From Arthrobacter wenxiniae (GTDB lineage Bacteria; Actinomycetota; Actinomycetes; Actinomycetales; Micrococcaceae), in the NCBI RefSeq assembly GCF_013376105.1, contig NZ_JAAMFM010000018.1, forward strand, positions 1 through 64,000: a stretch of 64,000 nt of DNA. The letters are read 5' to 3'. The translations under genes and the position numbers were made by a program. Positions 1-8,427 of the stretch are shown piece after piece (position 1 is the stretch's first letter; every line of letters starts with the position of its first letter). A model generated the notes under the pieces. The model did not search any database, had not been told where the DNA came from, and worked only from the letters and a program-made list of their open reading frames with translations.

Positions 1-33
1 ACTCCTGCGAGTGGAACCCATAACAATAGTCTC

Positions 34-1434
34 CTACAGTCGGGAACCCGGGCCAACCTCATCCGTGTGCACCAAACCGGGGACGCTCCAGTTGGCGGGG
101 CTCTGTGACGGTACGGCCGCCGGAACAACCATCGACCGCAGGGTCGGTGAAGACCCGGCGGTAGTCGGTTTGCTGGTTGCCAGCGGCTTGCTGGTTGCGA
201 GCGGCTTGCTGGTTGCGAGCACTGTGAATGGAGTAGACAGTGTGCTGGTACCGGGGGCGGTGACAGTTATGTTCCGGGTCCCGGCGCTGGCCGTTGGTAC
301 GGTGCCGTTAATCCTGAAGGTACCGTGGGCGTCGACGATCGCAGACCCGATTCGAAGGCCGCTTGTGCCGAAGGCCGCGGTGACTTTAACTCCCGGCGTG
401 TACCCGGCTCCTGCGATGACAAAGCCCGCACCTGCCGCGCCTGTGCCGGCTGACAGTCCAATCTGCGGATGCACGGATGCATCAAGGACGGTGTACTGCG
501 CGGTTTGGGGCGCTGTAGTCCGCGATCCGACCACGGTGACCATGTCCGCCCCCGCTGCCGCCCCGTATGGGACATTGGCCAGAACATAGGTCGAGGCGTC
601 AGTACCGACGGTGGATTGTTGGATCAACTGCCTGTTGGGGCCGAAGAGGACCTGCACGGTTTCGTTCGGAATGTAGCCGGCAACGTTCACCTTGAATTCC
701 GCCCCGGGTATCCCTGAGGCGGGGGTCAGGGAGAGCGCCAGGGATGGGGCAACGACGTCGAACGCGAACTGTTGTGATGGGTCCTGGTCCGAGGACACCT
801 CGATTGTCTGCTGTCCGGCGGGGATCATATACGGCACAGTGACAGGAAGGGAGAACGTGCCGTTCCCGGCCCCCGACACCTGCGCCGAACCCAACTGCAT
901 GCGGCCCAGAAATACCGTCAGGGTCTCCCCCGTGGTGTAGCCAACACCGGAGACCGTGAACCCGGATCCACGGATCCCAGCCATGGCGGACACAGACATA
1001 ACCGGTGGGAGTACAGTGAATGGCAGACTCTGGAGCGGTTGGGACGCCATGTCTCGCAAGGTGATGACCTGCTGACCCGGCGCGGTGCCGGCCGGAATGC
1101 TCACCAACACGGAGAATGTTCCATCCGCCGCCACCCGGGCGGTGCCCAAAAAATCTCCCATGTCGTAACCGGAGTTCGGTCCCATGAATACGTTCAACTG
1201 CTCGCCGCTGGGATAGCCGGAGCCCGACACTGTGAAGGGCGATTCCTGGTAGCCGGTGGCGACACTGAGCTGCATCGCAGGTTGACCCGTAACGGCCGGT
1301 TGCGATACCGGGGACGGGGCCACGGCGGGCGTCGAAGCATCGGCTGCCGTGATGCCCGCGGTCGAGCTCGCGACCAGCAGCAACCCGCCGACCGCTACAG
1401 ATATCCAAGCCCCTGCGCGTGATTTGATCTTCAA
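34..1434 (-). CDS. Secreted protein with four tandem Ig-like/IPT-type repeats
   Basis: 466 aa. An N-terminal signal peptide (about residues 1-34, positive start then a hydrophobic stretch) points to export. Four repeats of about 85 residues follow (about 55-142, 144-228, 231-316, 325-405), each opening with a pattern like 'GSGFTVSGVGYTTGE' followed by a strand ending in VFLG or similar, as in Ig-like/IPT-fold adhesion modules. Residues 406-423 are three perfect copies of LATSKP, and the tail is Ser/Pro/Thr-rich. No LPXTG sorting motif or C-terminal membrane helix is visible, so it is probably released or loosely wall-associated. The ligand is unknown. It lies outside the catabolic blocks and is followed leftward by the window edge. 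Confidence 0.75.
   Translation of the reverse strand: MKIKSRAGAWISVAVGGLLLVASSTAGITAADASTPAVAPSPVSQPAVTGQPAMQLSVATGYQESPFTVSGSGYPSGEQLNVFMGPNSGYDMGDFLGTARVAADGTFSVLVSIPAGTAPGQQVITLRDMASQPLQSLPFTVLPPVMSVSAMAGIRGSGFTVSGVGYTTGETLTVFLGRMQLGSAQVSGAGNGTFSLPVTVPYMIPAGQQTIEVSSDQDPSQQFAFDVVAPSLALSLTPASGIPGAEFKVNVAGYIPNETVQVLFGPNRQLIQQSTVGTDASTYVLANVPYGAAAGADMVTVVGSRTTAPQTAQYTVLDASVHPQIGLSAGTGAAGAGFVIAGAGYTPGVKVTAAFGTSGLRIGSAIVDAHGTFRINGTVPTASAGTRNITVTAPGTSTLSTPFTVLATSKPLATSKPLATSKPTTAGSSPTLRSMVVPAAVPSQSPANWSVPGLVHTDEVGPGSRL
171..221. repeat. 18-bp tandem repeat, nearly three units
   Basis: Units start at 171, 189 and 207. The first two differ by one base and the third is partial. In the minus-strand gene they encode the three LATSKP hexapeptides near the C-terminus. 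Such in-frame repeats commonly vary in copy number by slippage, which is inference here. Confidence 0.85.
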
Positions 1435-1867
1435 GACGTCCTCGGTATCAGTGACGGAAGTTGATGTTCTTCAACCCTCCGCAACCAATACAGGATGCGA
1501 CCCACTCCATGGGTGGCATCCAACGTTGCCGACTATCGACACGTAGCTACCTTTGCGCACGTGCGGGCTCGCCCGGCCGTAACACGCCCGCAAGCATCCG
1601 CAGGGCTGGCCGCCTGATGTCGGGCGCTCCGTCAAAGGCGACGGAAAACCGCCTCGGTACTGGAGCGTCCCCGCTGCGGTGATCTGGCCGGCACGGCCGC
1701 GCGGGAGTTTGCCGCGATCCGGCAGCGCCGACCCCCGGCCTCTGGCCGGACAAGCAGGACGCCCCCGCCAGGGTGGCCCACTGACCACCACCGTCACCAC
1801 CCCGCGCCCCTCCGTCCGCACGTCCAAAGTGTTGCCAAAGTCTTTATTTGTCCAACCTTGGGGCAAT

Positions 1868-1909
1868 AAAAGCCCCCCAACCTGCCGTCTACCGCAGCTC
1901 AGGGGCTTT
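1868..1909 (-). terminator. Bidirectional-looking hairpin terminator
   Basis: The arms AAAGCCCC and GGGGCTTT form an 8-bp stem around a loop of about 25 nt, with A/T runs at the ends. It sits directly 3' of the minus-strand tRNA remnant, where a tRNA gene's own terminator would be expected. Confidence 0.55.
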
Positions 1910-1911
1910 CG

Positions 1912-1947
1912 GGTGGAGCCAAGGAGATTCAAACCCCTGGCCTCCTC
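1912..1947 (-). other. tRNA-Ala 3'-end remnant, possible attachment-site scar
   Basis: Read on the minus strand, this 36-bp segment holds a T-arm-like sequence and an acceptor 3' end finishing in CTCCACC. Over the 28 bases that can be compared it matches the tRNA-Ala at 63973-64000 with four mismatches. The 5' half of the tRNA is absent. Integrative elements that enter tRNA 3' ends leave such displaced fragments. The orientation is opposite to the tRNA at the right edge, so the two are not a simple attL/attR pair. Confidence 0.55.
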
Positions 1948-2057
1948 TCAGGGGAGGGCACTTTTGGGCAGTTGCGTTAGGTCGCTAAATCTCTGAGTTT
2001 CCGCGAATTTTGAGGCTGTTTTGCGGCATTCGAAGCTTCCCATATGTGGTCATTTTC

Positions 2058-2086
2058 GATCGTTTCCGCGGGGTAAACGTGGGGTG
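2058..2086. repeat. 29-bp dispersed repeat, copy 1
   Basis: 26 of 29 bases match 43749-43777, in the same orientation. On the minus strand both copies can be read as 'HPT-x-TPRKRSK'. This copy lies about 110 bp from the tRNA remnant and the second abuts the right end of an IS256 element. It may be the tail of a lost integrase or other mobile gene (inference). Confidence 0.5.
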
Positions 2087-2202
2087 AGATTCCTGCGCAT
2101 CGTTCGCATGCACAGAACCGATCCCAGTTCTCGCCGCAAGGGCCGCAACTTCGGAGCACGTGATCCGCGGTCAAGGCCGCGCCCAGCTTCCGCAAGTGCT
2201 TC

Positions 2203-2826
2203 CTACGTCCAAGCCTTAATGGTCTGACCAGTTTCAGCGCCATAGACGCTGCGTACAAAGGCGGCCGCTGCCACGCCGCCGGGAACAGGCTGGAAACCTG
2301 GGAAGACTGACGCATATGCGTCGGCTGACTCTTCCAGCACCGTGGCGCTGACAGTGTTCAGCCGCAAATTCGGCAGTTCTGCGGAGGCGCTTTTGACGAA
2401 TGCGTCGAGCCCGATGTTGACGATGGCGCTGGGTGACCCACCGTGGAAGACGTAATGGCCCACGATGCCACTCGTGAGCGTTATTGACCCGCCCGTACTA
2501 ACGTGGACTCGAGCCGCCAGCGCAATGCGAAGCTGGCACAACAATTTACCTTCGAGCGTCGACTTGTACGTTCCAAGGTCAGCCTCCGAAGCCGATGCCC
2601 ATTTGGCGCCGCCAATGGTGCTCACCACTGCATCCACGATGCCGACTTTTTCAAAGAGTGACCGGACGCTCAGGTCGTCGTGGCAATCAACAGGGTACTC
2701 CGACGATGAACGTGAGGCACTGAGGATTTCAAGGGTTCCCGTGCAGTATCTGGCGTGGTGCGCCTGCAGCGCATTCACGACGTTCTTCCCCAAGGCGCCC
2801 GTGGCACCGATGACGAGTATTCGCAT
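2203..2826 (-). CDS. Short-chain dehydrogenase/reductase-like protein
   Basis: 207 aa from the ATG at 2826. The upstream ATG at 2841 is less likely because GGAGGA, a good ribosome site, lies between the two. The Rossmann motif GATGALGK is at residues 7-14. A Ser in 'TSGIVGHY' fits the SDR serine, but the usual YxxxK is not evident; the equivalent stretch reads GGSPSAIVN, as in some short atypical SDRs. It is the last gene of the minus-strand unit with the ABC importer and DadA-like protein. Its role in that unit is unknown, and an imine or keto intermediate would be a reasonable substrate guess. Confidence 0.75.
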   Translation of the reverse strand: MRILVIGATGALGKNVVNALQAHHARYCTGTLEILSASRSSSEYPVDCHDDLSVRSLFEKVGIVDAVVSTIGGAKWASASEADLGTYKSTLEGKLLCQLRIALAARVHVSTGGSITLTSGIVGHYVFHGGSPSAIVNIGLDAFVKSASAELPNLRLNTVSATVLEESADAYASVFPGFQPVPGGVAAAAFVRSVYGAETGQTIKAWT

Positions 2827-2879
2827 GATTGTGTCCTCCATTGTCGGTTCTCAAAAATGTTTGGATTGCGCCCTGGGTC

Positions 2880-4127
2880 TTATGGACGCAAGGGGTCGAA
2901 ATCCCTAATTTCCGGTGGGATCGTTCCGGTCATGATCTGCTCTGCCAGGAGTTGTCCCGTTGCCGGGCCGAGTACCATTCCCCACATGCCGTGTCCCCCA
3001 GCCGCATAGATTCGGGGCGGGGCCAGGCGCCCGACGACTGGTAGGCCGTCGGGTGTAACGGGCCGGGAGCCGACCCACTCATCTCGTCGTGACGACCAGT
3101 CGATGCCTTGCAGGAGAGGACGAACAGCTCGCACCACAGAGTCGAGTCGGGAAGTGTTCATGGGCTCATCCGGGCGAAGAAACTCCATGGTGCCGGCAAT
3201 TCGGAGAGCACCTTGATAGGGGGTGCAAACGACTCGTTGTTCCGGGAAGTAAAGCGGCCCTGCCGGCAGGCGGTCACCGTCGACGGTGAATGAATAGCCG
3301 CGGCCGGCCTGAACCCCAATTTTCAGTCCCCATTTTTTTGCGAGGCCGTGTAGCCAAGCTCCGGTGGCGAGGACAACGACATCGGCTTGAATGGTTCGTC
3401 CGTCGTCGGTGGATACTTCTGCCGTTGCCAGGCCGGCATCGATCGCGGAAGCGCAGGTACCTTCCAGGATTTGCCCGCCGCGCGACTTAAAGTCTCTGGC
3501 AAGGTCGCCAACAAATTCCCCAGGGTCCAGGTAGCTCTGCCCGGTCATTTCCACGCCTTGAACCACGGTGCTCGAGAGTATTGCCGGGCGGCGCTCGGCA
3601 TTGATCCGGCTCACGCCGATGTTTTGGCCCATGTCCTGCAGGTGTTCAAGTTCGGCCAGGAATGTCTCCGCTGCTTTGGCGTTGGTGAAGCCGGCAACGT
3701 AGGGGGCGGCCAAAACTGGTGAGGCGATGCCGTTGGCCTGCATGAACGCGAAGGATTCGTCGACCATCCTGGTGATGGGCCCCAGCGAAGCCATGGTCTT
3801 TTGCCACCGCTTCGCGTTCATATTCATGGCGAAGCGGACCAGGAACTTCCACAGCTGAGGGTCCAACCTGAGCGGGACGTGCAGGGGCGCATTCGGGTCC
3901 GTAATGCTTTGAACGGCATATTTCCAGGCTCCGGGTTCGGCCAGCGGCATGACCAATCCCGGTGTCACCCATCCTGCGTTTCCCCAACTTGCTCCCGCGG
4001 CCGGCCCCTCTTTGTCGATGACCGTGACTGCTACCCCACGTTTCTGAAGATGCCAAGCGGTGGACAGTCCGATTATTCCTGCACCCACGACCAGGGCGGT
4101 TCGTGGAGTTTCCGGCTGGTTGGTCAT
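2880..4127 (-). CDS. DadA-like FAD-dependent D-amino-acid dehydrogenase
   Basis: 415 aa from the ATG at 4127, which is preceded by AGGAGATGGGG. The FAD-binding GxGxxG (VVGAGIIGLSTAW) is near residues 14-26, followed by the typical 'SWGNAGWVTPGL' of DadA. A C-terminal 'GGHGMWGMVLGPATG' closes the DAO fold. DadA-family enzymes oxidise D-amino acids to imino/keto acids and pass electrons to the respiratory chain. The gene lies 14 bp downstream of a polar amino-acid permease gene, with a mu-crystallin-family reductase in the same unit. D-lysine oxidised to 1-piperideine-2-carboxylate would fit the divergent HglS pathway, but the substrate is inferred. D-proline or D-hydroxyproline are alternatives. 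Confidence 0.85.
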   Translation of the reverse strand: MTNQPETPRTALVVGAGIIGLSTAWHLQKRGVAVTVIDKEGPAAGASWGNAGWVTPGLVMPLAEPGAWKYAVQSITDPNAPLHVPLRLDPQLWKFLVRFAMNMNAKRWQKTMASLGPITRMVDESFAFMQANGIASPVLAAPYVAGFTNAKAAETFLAELEHLQDMGQNIGVSRINAERRPAILSSTVVQGVEMTGQSYLDPGEFVGDLARDFKSRGGQILEGTCASAIDAGLATAEVSTDDGRTIQADVVVLATGAWLHGLAKKWGLKIGVQAGRGYSFTVDGDRLPAGPLYFPEQRVVCTPYQGALRIAGTMEFLRPDEPMNTSRLDSVVRAVRPLLQGIDWSSRRDEWVGSRPVTPDGLPVVGRLAPPRIYAAGGHGMWGMVLGPATGQLLAEQIMTGTIPPEIRDFDPLRP

Positions 4128-4141
4128 CAATTCCCCATCTC

Positions 4142-4798
4142 CTAGAGGTGCCGGCTCAGTAGGCGTTCCGCGCCGACGGACAGCCACGTTGCGGGGATCG
4201 AAATGGCGGCATAAAGTAGGCCGGCAACGATGAAGACGGGCAAATATTGGAACGTGGACGAGCCGATGGAGTAGGCCTGGCTCATGAGTTCCGGTACCGC
4301 GACCGAATACGCAAGCGACGTGGCTTGGAAGAGGAGGACCGCAAATCCCATCAGTGATGGAAGCGCGATGCGCAGCCCCTGCGGGATGACAACGAATCGA
4401 AGGCAGTCTCGGTAACTCATGCCAAGTGCGTGGGAGCCTTCGATTTCACCCGAAGGTACGGACTGCATTCCGCCGCGGATTAATTCGGCGCTGTAGGCAG
4501 CAGTCGTCCACGTTAGTGCCAGGCATGCCGAAGCCATGGAGCTCAGCGTGAGGTTGGCATTAGGCAGGCCGTAGTACATGAGTTGAAGGAGGACCAGGGC
4601 TGGCGCACCACGACCAACCTCGACGAAGAACACTGAAATATAACGGAATGCCTTGTTCTTTGCCGTGACACCAAACGAGAAGAGAAGGCCAATCGGCAGG
4701 CCCAGGGCCAGGCTGAGGATCGTTAGCGTGAGGCTGACTTTAAGCCCGCCAAGCAGTGTTGGACCGTATTCGATCGCGACATCCACGAGATTGTTCAT
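4142..4798 (-). CDS. Polar amino-acid ABC transporter permease (2nd)
   Basis: 218 aa. A hydrophobic protein with about five membrane segments and a cytoplasmic EAA-type loop (EGSHALGMSYRDCLRFVVIP, about residues 111-130), typical of the His/Glu/Gln/Arg family. Its ATG overlaps the stop of the preceding permease gene by 4 bp, so translation is probably coupled and the two form a heterodimer. It works with the ATPase at 5437 and the lipoprotein at 7332. Confidence 0.92.
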   Translation of the reverse strand: MNNLVDVAIEYGPTLLGGLKVSLTLTILSLALGLPIGLLFSFGVTAKNKAFRYISVFFVEVGRGAPALVLLQLMYYGLPNANLTLSSMASACLALTWTTAAYSAELIRGGMQSVPSGEIEGSHALGMSYRDCLRFVVIPQGLRIALPSLMGFAVLLFQATSLAYSVAVPELMSQAYSIGSSTFQYLPVFIVAGLLYAAISIPATWLSVGAERLLSRHL

Positions 4799-5433
4799 CG
4801 GGCGACCGCCTTCCGCATCTTCACGTCAAGATGCCTCGAGAGCAGCCCCAGCGGAACGCTCAAAAGTATGTAAATACCCGCCGCGACGAAAAACACCAAA
4901 ATCCCGGATCCTGATTGCCGTGCATATTGGCTGGACATGAACACGATCTCGGAAACGCCGATCGTGGAGGCAATCGATGAGTCTTTGAGCAGCCCAATGG
5001 CAAACGTCGTGTACGCAGGGATTGCTGCCCGCGCGGTTTGCGGACCGACGATTCTGGTCCAGACGGTGGCCCGGTGAAAGCCCAGGGCAGAACTGGCTTC
5101 CCATTGACCTTTGGGGACCGCGGAAATTGCGCCCCGGAAGATTTCCGCCAGGTAGGCGGCGGCGACCACCCCCAGCCCCAGGACTCCAGCCTGCAACGCC
5201 GAGAGCCTCACGGCCCCGATGGAAATGCCGTAGTAAAGCATGAAGAGCCACACCACAGGCGGGATGCCGCGGAGCAGGTCAACGAGTCCGCGGGACATCA
5301 GCCAAATGAGCCGATTTCTGCTTCTCAGCCCGGCTACGATCGGGAGTGCCACGACCGTGCCAATCATCAGGGCCAAGATTGTCACCAGAACTGTGAGTGG
5401 CAGGCCGATGGCAATCGCCTTGAGCATCTCCAT
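4795..5433 (-). CDS. Polar amino-acid ABC transporter permease (1st)
   Basis: 212 aa, about five membrane segments. The EAA loop appears as 'WEASSALGFHRATVWTRIVG'. It lies 3 bp after the ATPase gene and overlaps the next permease gene by 4 bp. Together with 4142-4798 it forms the membrane channel of the importer. Confidence 0.92.
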   Translation of the reverse strand: MEMLKAIAIGLPLTVLVTILALMIGTVVALPIVAGLRSRNRLIWLMSRGLVDLLRGIPPVVWLFMLYYGISIGAVRLSALQAGVLGLGVVAAAYLAEIFRGAISAVPKGQWEASSALGFHRATVWTRIVGPQTARAAIPAYTTFAIGLLKDSSIASTIGVSEIVFMSSQYARQSGSGILVFFVAAGIYILLSVPLGLLSRHLDVKMRKAVAR

Positions 5434-5436
5434 GGC

Positions 5437-6222
5437 TCAGCGCTCCAGCACGGCACGGAGGAAGCGGCGGGTACGCTCATGCTGGGGATCCTTCAGGATC
5501 TGTCCGGGATGACCCTTTTCGATGATTCCTCCGTCGGCCATCACTACCAGTTCGTCTGCTACGTTTTCTGCGAACGCCATCTCATGAGTCACCACGACCA
5601 TCGTCATGCCAGTGGAGGCAAGTTCCTTCATGACTTCCAGAACTTCGACCCCCACTTCTGGATCCAACGCCGAGGTTGGTTCGTCAAACAGCATGACTCG
5701 GGGGCCAAGTGCCAGTGCCCTCGCAATGGCAATGCGCTGTTGCTGGCCGCCGGAGCAGCGCGAGGGATATTGGTCGGCTTTATCTGCCAGCCCCATGCGC
5801 TTGAGCAACTCCATGGACTTCTCATTGGCCTGCTCACGGCTACATCCAAGGACCCGCTCCTGGGGGAGACTGACATTGCGAAGAACCGTCATGTGGGGGA
5901 AGAGATTGAAGTGTTGGAAAACCATGCCCGCGCTGCGTCTCAGAGCCGCCAGGCTCTTCGGGCTGGTCTTCTTGCCCGCATTGATGCAGTGCCCGTCAAT
6001 AACAATTTCACCGCTGTCTGGTTGCTCCAACAGGTTCATGCAGCGCAAAACAGTGCTCTTGCCGGCGCCGCTTGGCCCGATCATTGCCGTCACGGATCCT
6101 TCGGCCACGGACAGTGATACATCGCGAAGCACTACGTTTGACCCGTAGGCCTTGGCAAGATTCTTCACCTGAACAACCGGCTGTGTGGTCTGGGGATTGA
6201 GTTCAATCATCAGTTGTTCCAT
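5437..6222 (-). CDS. Polar amino-acid ABC transporter ATP-binding protein
   Basis: 261 aa from the ATG at 6222, which has AAGGAC upstream. The open frame runs on to 6369 but that extension looks non-coding. Walker A is GPSGAGKST, the signature is CSGGQQQRIAIARAL and Walker B is VMLFDEPTSALDP, followed by a switch His in VVTHEM. It has the GlnQ/HisP family length and motifs. It powers the importer with the two downstream permeases. In the operon it sits after the mu-crystallin-like gene, so uptake and catabolism are transcribed together. Confidence 0.93.
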   Translation of the reverse strand: MEQLMIELNPQTTQPVVQVKNLAKAYGSNVVLRDVSLSVAEGSVTAMIGPSGAGKSTVLRCMNLLEQPDSGEIVIDGHCINAGKKTSPKSLAALRRSAGMVFQHFNLFPHMTVLRNVSLPQERVLGCSREQANEKSMELLKRMGLADKADQYPSRCSGGQQQRIAIARALALGPRVMLFDEPTSALDPEVGVEVLEVMKELASTGMTMVVVTHEMAFAENVADELVVMADGGIIEKGHPGQILKDPQHERTRRFLRAVLER

Positions 6223-6308
6223 TTCTAGTAGTCCTTCCGTGTCGTTCACTGGGGCGCCTTGGCCGAAGGTATGCCCGCTGGGTAAATCCGATGCGCGACA
6301 ATCCAGTG

Positions 6309-7280
6309 CTAGGCAGCTTTTGAAGAGAATGCTTCGTAGACTGCCGTTGCCACCGCCAGGTCTTCCCACGGCATGCCTGTGGTCTTAAAGACAGCCGGCC
6401 TGTCGACGGGCACCTCCGTGCGCCCCACGACCAAATCAGCCAAAGTGACCAGCTGTGCCTCGTCCGCTATGGCGCCGGACTCCAGTGCCTGGATGACGTC
6501 ACCAGCCTCACGTGTTGCCGAGTCACGCGATTCAACACAGACTGTGGCCCTTGACAAGAGGGCGTCATCCAGCTCGCGGTGGTCGCGGTCATGTGATCCT
6601 ATGGCCACCACGACGGCGGTTGGTTTCACCATGGTGCCGTCAAAAAGCGGCGTCGACGACGCTGTGGCGCAGACGACGAGATCGGCATCCTTCACGGCAT
6701 CGGGGCCCGCTGCGGTGGCGTGCAATCCGATCCCTTGGGCGTCTCTCGCCATGTCCTTCGCCGTATCCGAATTCCGGCCAACGATTTCCACGCTGGCCAG
6801 GTCAAAAAGTTCAGCAAATGCGACGATGTGAGCCCAAGCCTGGACGCCAGTGCCGAAAACAACTAGCCGCTTGGTTCCTGGAGACGCCAGCAAAACTGCC
6901 CCCATCACCGAAACCGAAGACGTTCGCAAGTTGGTCAATGCAACTCCATCAAATACCGCGAGCGGTCGCTGGTCGCCTCCACCGAAGAGCGCGTAGAGTC
7001 CCTGGATTACAGGGGACGCCGTTGTCGCATTCCCCGGCGTGATCGTCAGGAGTTTTGTCCCGACGAATGTGCCGCTGGCGGCAGGCATCTGCATGAAAGT
7101 TCCGCCCTCGGTCTCAAGACGGGTCCTGGGTGCGCCGGATTCGGGATCGAACCCGGAAGCAAGGAGCGATTTCATGGAACCGACGGCCGCGCGCACCGTC
7201 AGTGAACCGGCAACCTCGGCATCATCGAGGTAGACGGGGCCTGACCGTTGTCGCTCAAGGAAGCTGAGGCTTGAATCCAT
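6309..7280 (-). CDS. Ornithine cyclodeaminase / mu-crystallin family protein, probable ketimine reductase
   Basis: 323 aa, start supported by AGGAGAG 8 bases upstream. The nucleotide-binding segment reads 'LVVFGTGVQAWAHIVAF' at about residues 140-156, and 'TNLRTSSVSVMGAVLLA' precedes it. The family includes ornithine cyclodeaminase, alanine dehydrogenase, 1-pyrroline-2-carboxylate reductase and mammalian mu-crystallin, which reduces 1-piperideine-2-carboxylate. Next to a D-amino-acid dehydrogenase and an importer, and opposite a pipecolate-type pathway, reduction of 1-piperideine-2-carboxylate to L-pipecolate is the best contextual guess. True ornithine cyclodeamination cannot be excluded from sequence alone. 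Confidence 0.82.
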   Translation of the reverse strand: MDSSLSFLERQRSGPVYLDDAEVAGSLTVRAAVGSMKSLLASGFDPESGAPRTRLETEGGTFMQMPAASGTFVGTKLLTITPGNATTASPVIQGLYALFGGGDQRPLAVFDGVALTNLRTSSVSVMGAVLLASPGTKRLVVFGTGVQAWAHIVAFAELFDLASVEIVGRNSDTAKDMARDAQGIGLHATAAGPDAVKDADLVVCATASSTPLFDGTMVKPTAVVVAIGSHDRDHRELDDALLSRATVCVESRDSATREAGDVIQALESGAIADEAQLVTLADLVVGRTEVPVDRPAVFKTTGMPWEDLAVATAVYEAFSSKAA

Positions 7281-7331
7281 GGAATTCTCTCCTATTGGTG
7301 ACTGTACGAAGGGTGCTGCGCGGAGTCGGAC

Positions 7332-8177
7332 CTATTTCACCAGGCGGGGTGCACCCGTATCGGCTGCGGATTGAGGCAGACCATAGGCCTTCACGATCTC
7401 CGCGATCTTGCCGCTGGACTTCATGGAGGCGATGGACAGGTCGACGGCCTTGGTCATGTCAGTGTTGTCTTTACCGATGGGGAAACCGATTTGGGCAGGT
7501 TCTTTGGACGCAATCACCCGAGCGTCAGGTGTGGCACCTTCAACCTTGTACTTGGAATCGGTCTTGTACATTTCGACGGCGGATCCGAAGCCATCGAGAC
7601 CGGCCTGTATACGCCCGGCCTTGAGGTCAGCCTGCATTTCGACGGCGCTGGGGTAGATGGTCAAATTCGCGCCCATCACCTTCTTCATGTCCTGCACCCA
7701 GAGGTAGCCGTCAACGGTGCCGACCTTGAGGCTCTCGAGGTCCTTAATGTTTTTGACGCCGGATTCGGAAATGATCCCCATCTGATCCGTGTAGATGGGG
7801 TCGGACAAGCTGACGATGTCCGCCCTGATTGCGGTCCGGTAGTAGCAGCCAATCGCCACATCTGCACGTCCGCTCTGGACGGCCGGAATGGTTCCTGCAT
7901 AGGCCGTCGACTCGACCTTGATGTCGAGACAGTTCTTGGCTGCGAATGCCTTGATGACGTCGGCGTCAACGCCGGTAAGCTTTCCATCCTTGTTGGAAGA
8001 AAACGGCGGAAATTCCGGGGCAGCGACGGTCAGAAAACCGGCGTTTATTGTCTTGAATGTTGATTCAGGCTGGCACCCCTTCGCAACGCTGCTCGCTGCA
8101 GAACCCCCGCAGGCGGTCAGTGAGAGTGCCAGCAGCGCAATGGACGTGCCGCCTACCAGGAGCTTTCGAGCATTCAT
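7332..8177 (-). CDS. Amino-acid ABC transporter substrate-binding lipoprotein
   Basis: 281 aa. The signal peptide ends in a lipobox LTAC with the lipidated Cys at residue 23, so it is membrane-tethered outside the cell. The body matches the family-3 solute-binding fold: 'GFLTVAAPEFPPFS', then 'GVDADVIKAFAAK', and 'IGCYYRTAIRADIV' in the hinge region. The start has GGGGATC upstream. It is the first gene of the importer operon and probably sets its specificity, perhaps a basic or cyclic amino acid such as lysine or pipecolate (inference from neighbours). Confidence 0.92.
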   Translation of the reverse strand: MNARKLLVGGTSIALLALSLTACGGSAASSVAKGCQPESTFKTINAGFLTVAAPEFPPFSSNKDGKLTGVDADVIKAFAAKNCLDIKVESTAYAGTIPAVQSGRADVAIGCYYRTAIRADIVSLSDPIYTDQMGIISESGVKNIKDLESLKVGTVDGYLWVQDMKKVMGANLTIYPSAVEMQADLKAGRIQAGLDGFGSAVEMYKTDSKYKVEGATPDARVIASKEPAQIGFPIGKDNTDMTKAVDLSIASMKSSGKIAEIVKAYGLPQSAADTGAPRLVK

Positions 8178-8427
8178 GGTGATCCCCTTTGATCAGTGCT
8201 GATATTTTGTCGATGCCGAACGATTCGAGACACAGCCACCGGCTACAATGGTGATGTATGACACACAATCGATTGTCGATAACCAATCTCTATTGATTCC
8301 CCACGGATGTCAAGTGGCAAGCCCGTAAGAACCAAATGGACATCGGCCAGCAGCTGGCAAAATCCGCCCGATTGTCACCTACGTTTGACTTAGGGTTAGC
8401 CATAACGACCACTGACTGAGGAGCAAA
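8178..8427. promoter_or_regulatory. Divergent promoter region with perfect palindrome
   Basis: Between the importer operon and the GntR gene lies ACAATCGATTGT (8265-8276), a perfect 12-bp palindrome inside an AT-richer stretch. GntR/FCD regulators bind short palindromes of this size, so it is a plausible operator for the adjacent regulator. Confidence 0.45.

Larger units (their letters stand above)
1435..2202. other. Intergenic stretch with terminator, tRNA remnant and short repeat
   Basis: No convincing gene lies here. A 112-codon minus-strand reading frame (stop near 1977) overlaps the end of the SDR gene and resembles nothing I know. The stretch contains a terminator-like hairpin (1868-1909), a tRNA-Ala 3'-end fragment (1912-1947) and a 29-bp sequence (2058-2086) repeated beside the IS256 copy at 43749-43777. 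Confidence 0.6.

Noticed and set aside
171-221. Start of a CRISPR or similar array
   Set aside because: Units are contiguous, 18 bp, without spacers, and code for an in-frame hexapeptide. No CRISPR array was seen anywhere in the window.
1977-2315. 112-codon minus-strand ORF as an integrase tail
   Set aside because: It overlaps the SDR gene end and carries none of the HxxR, LGH or Tyr motifs. Only the short shared repeat hints at mobile DNA.
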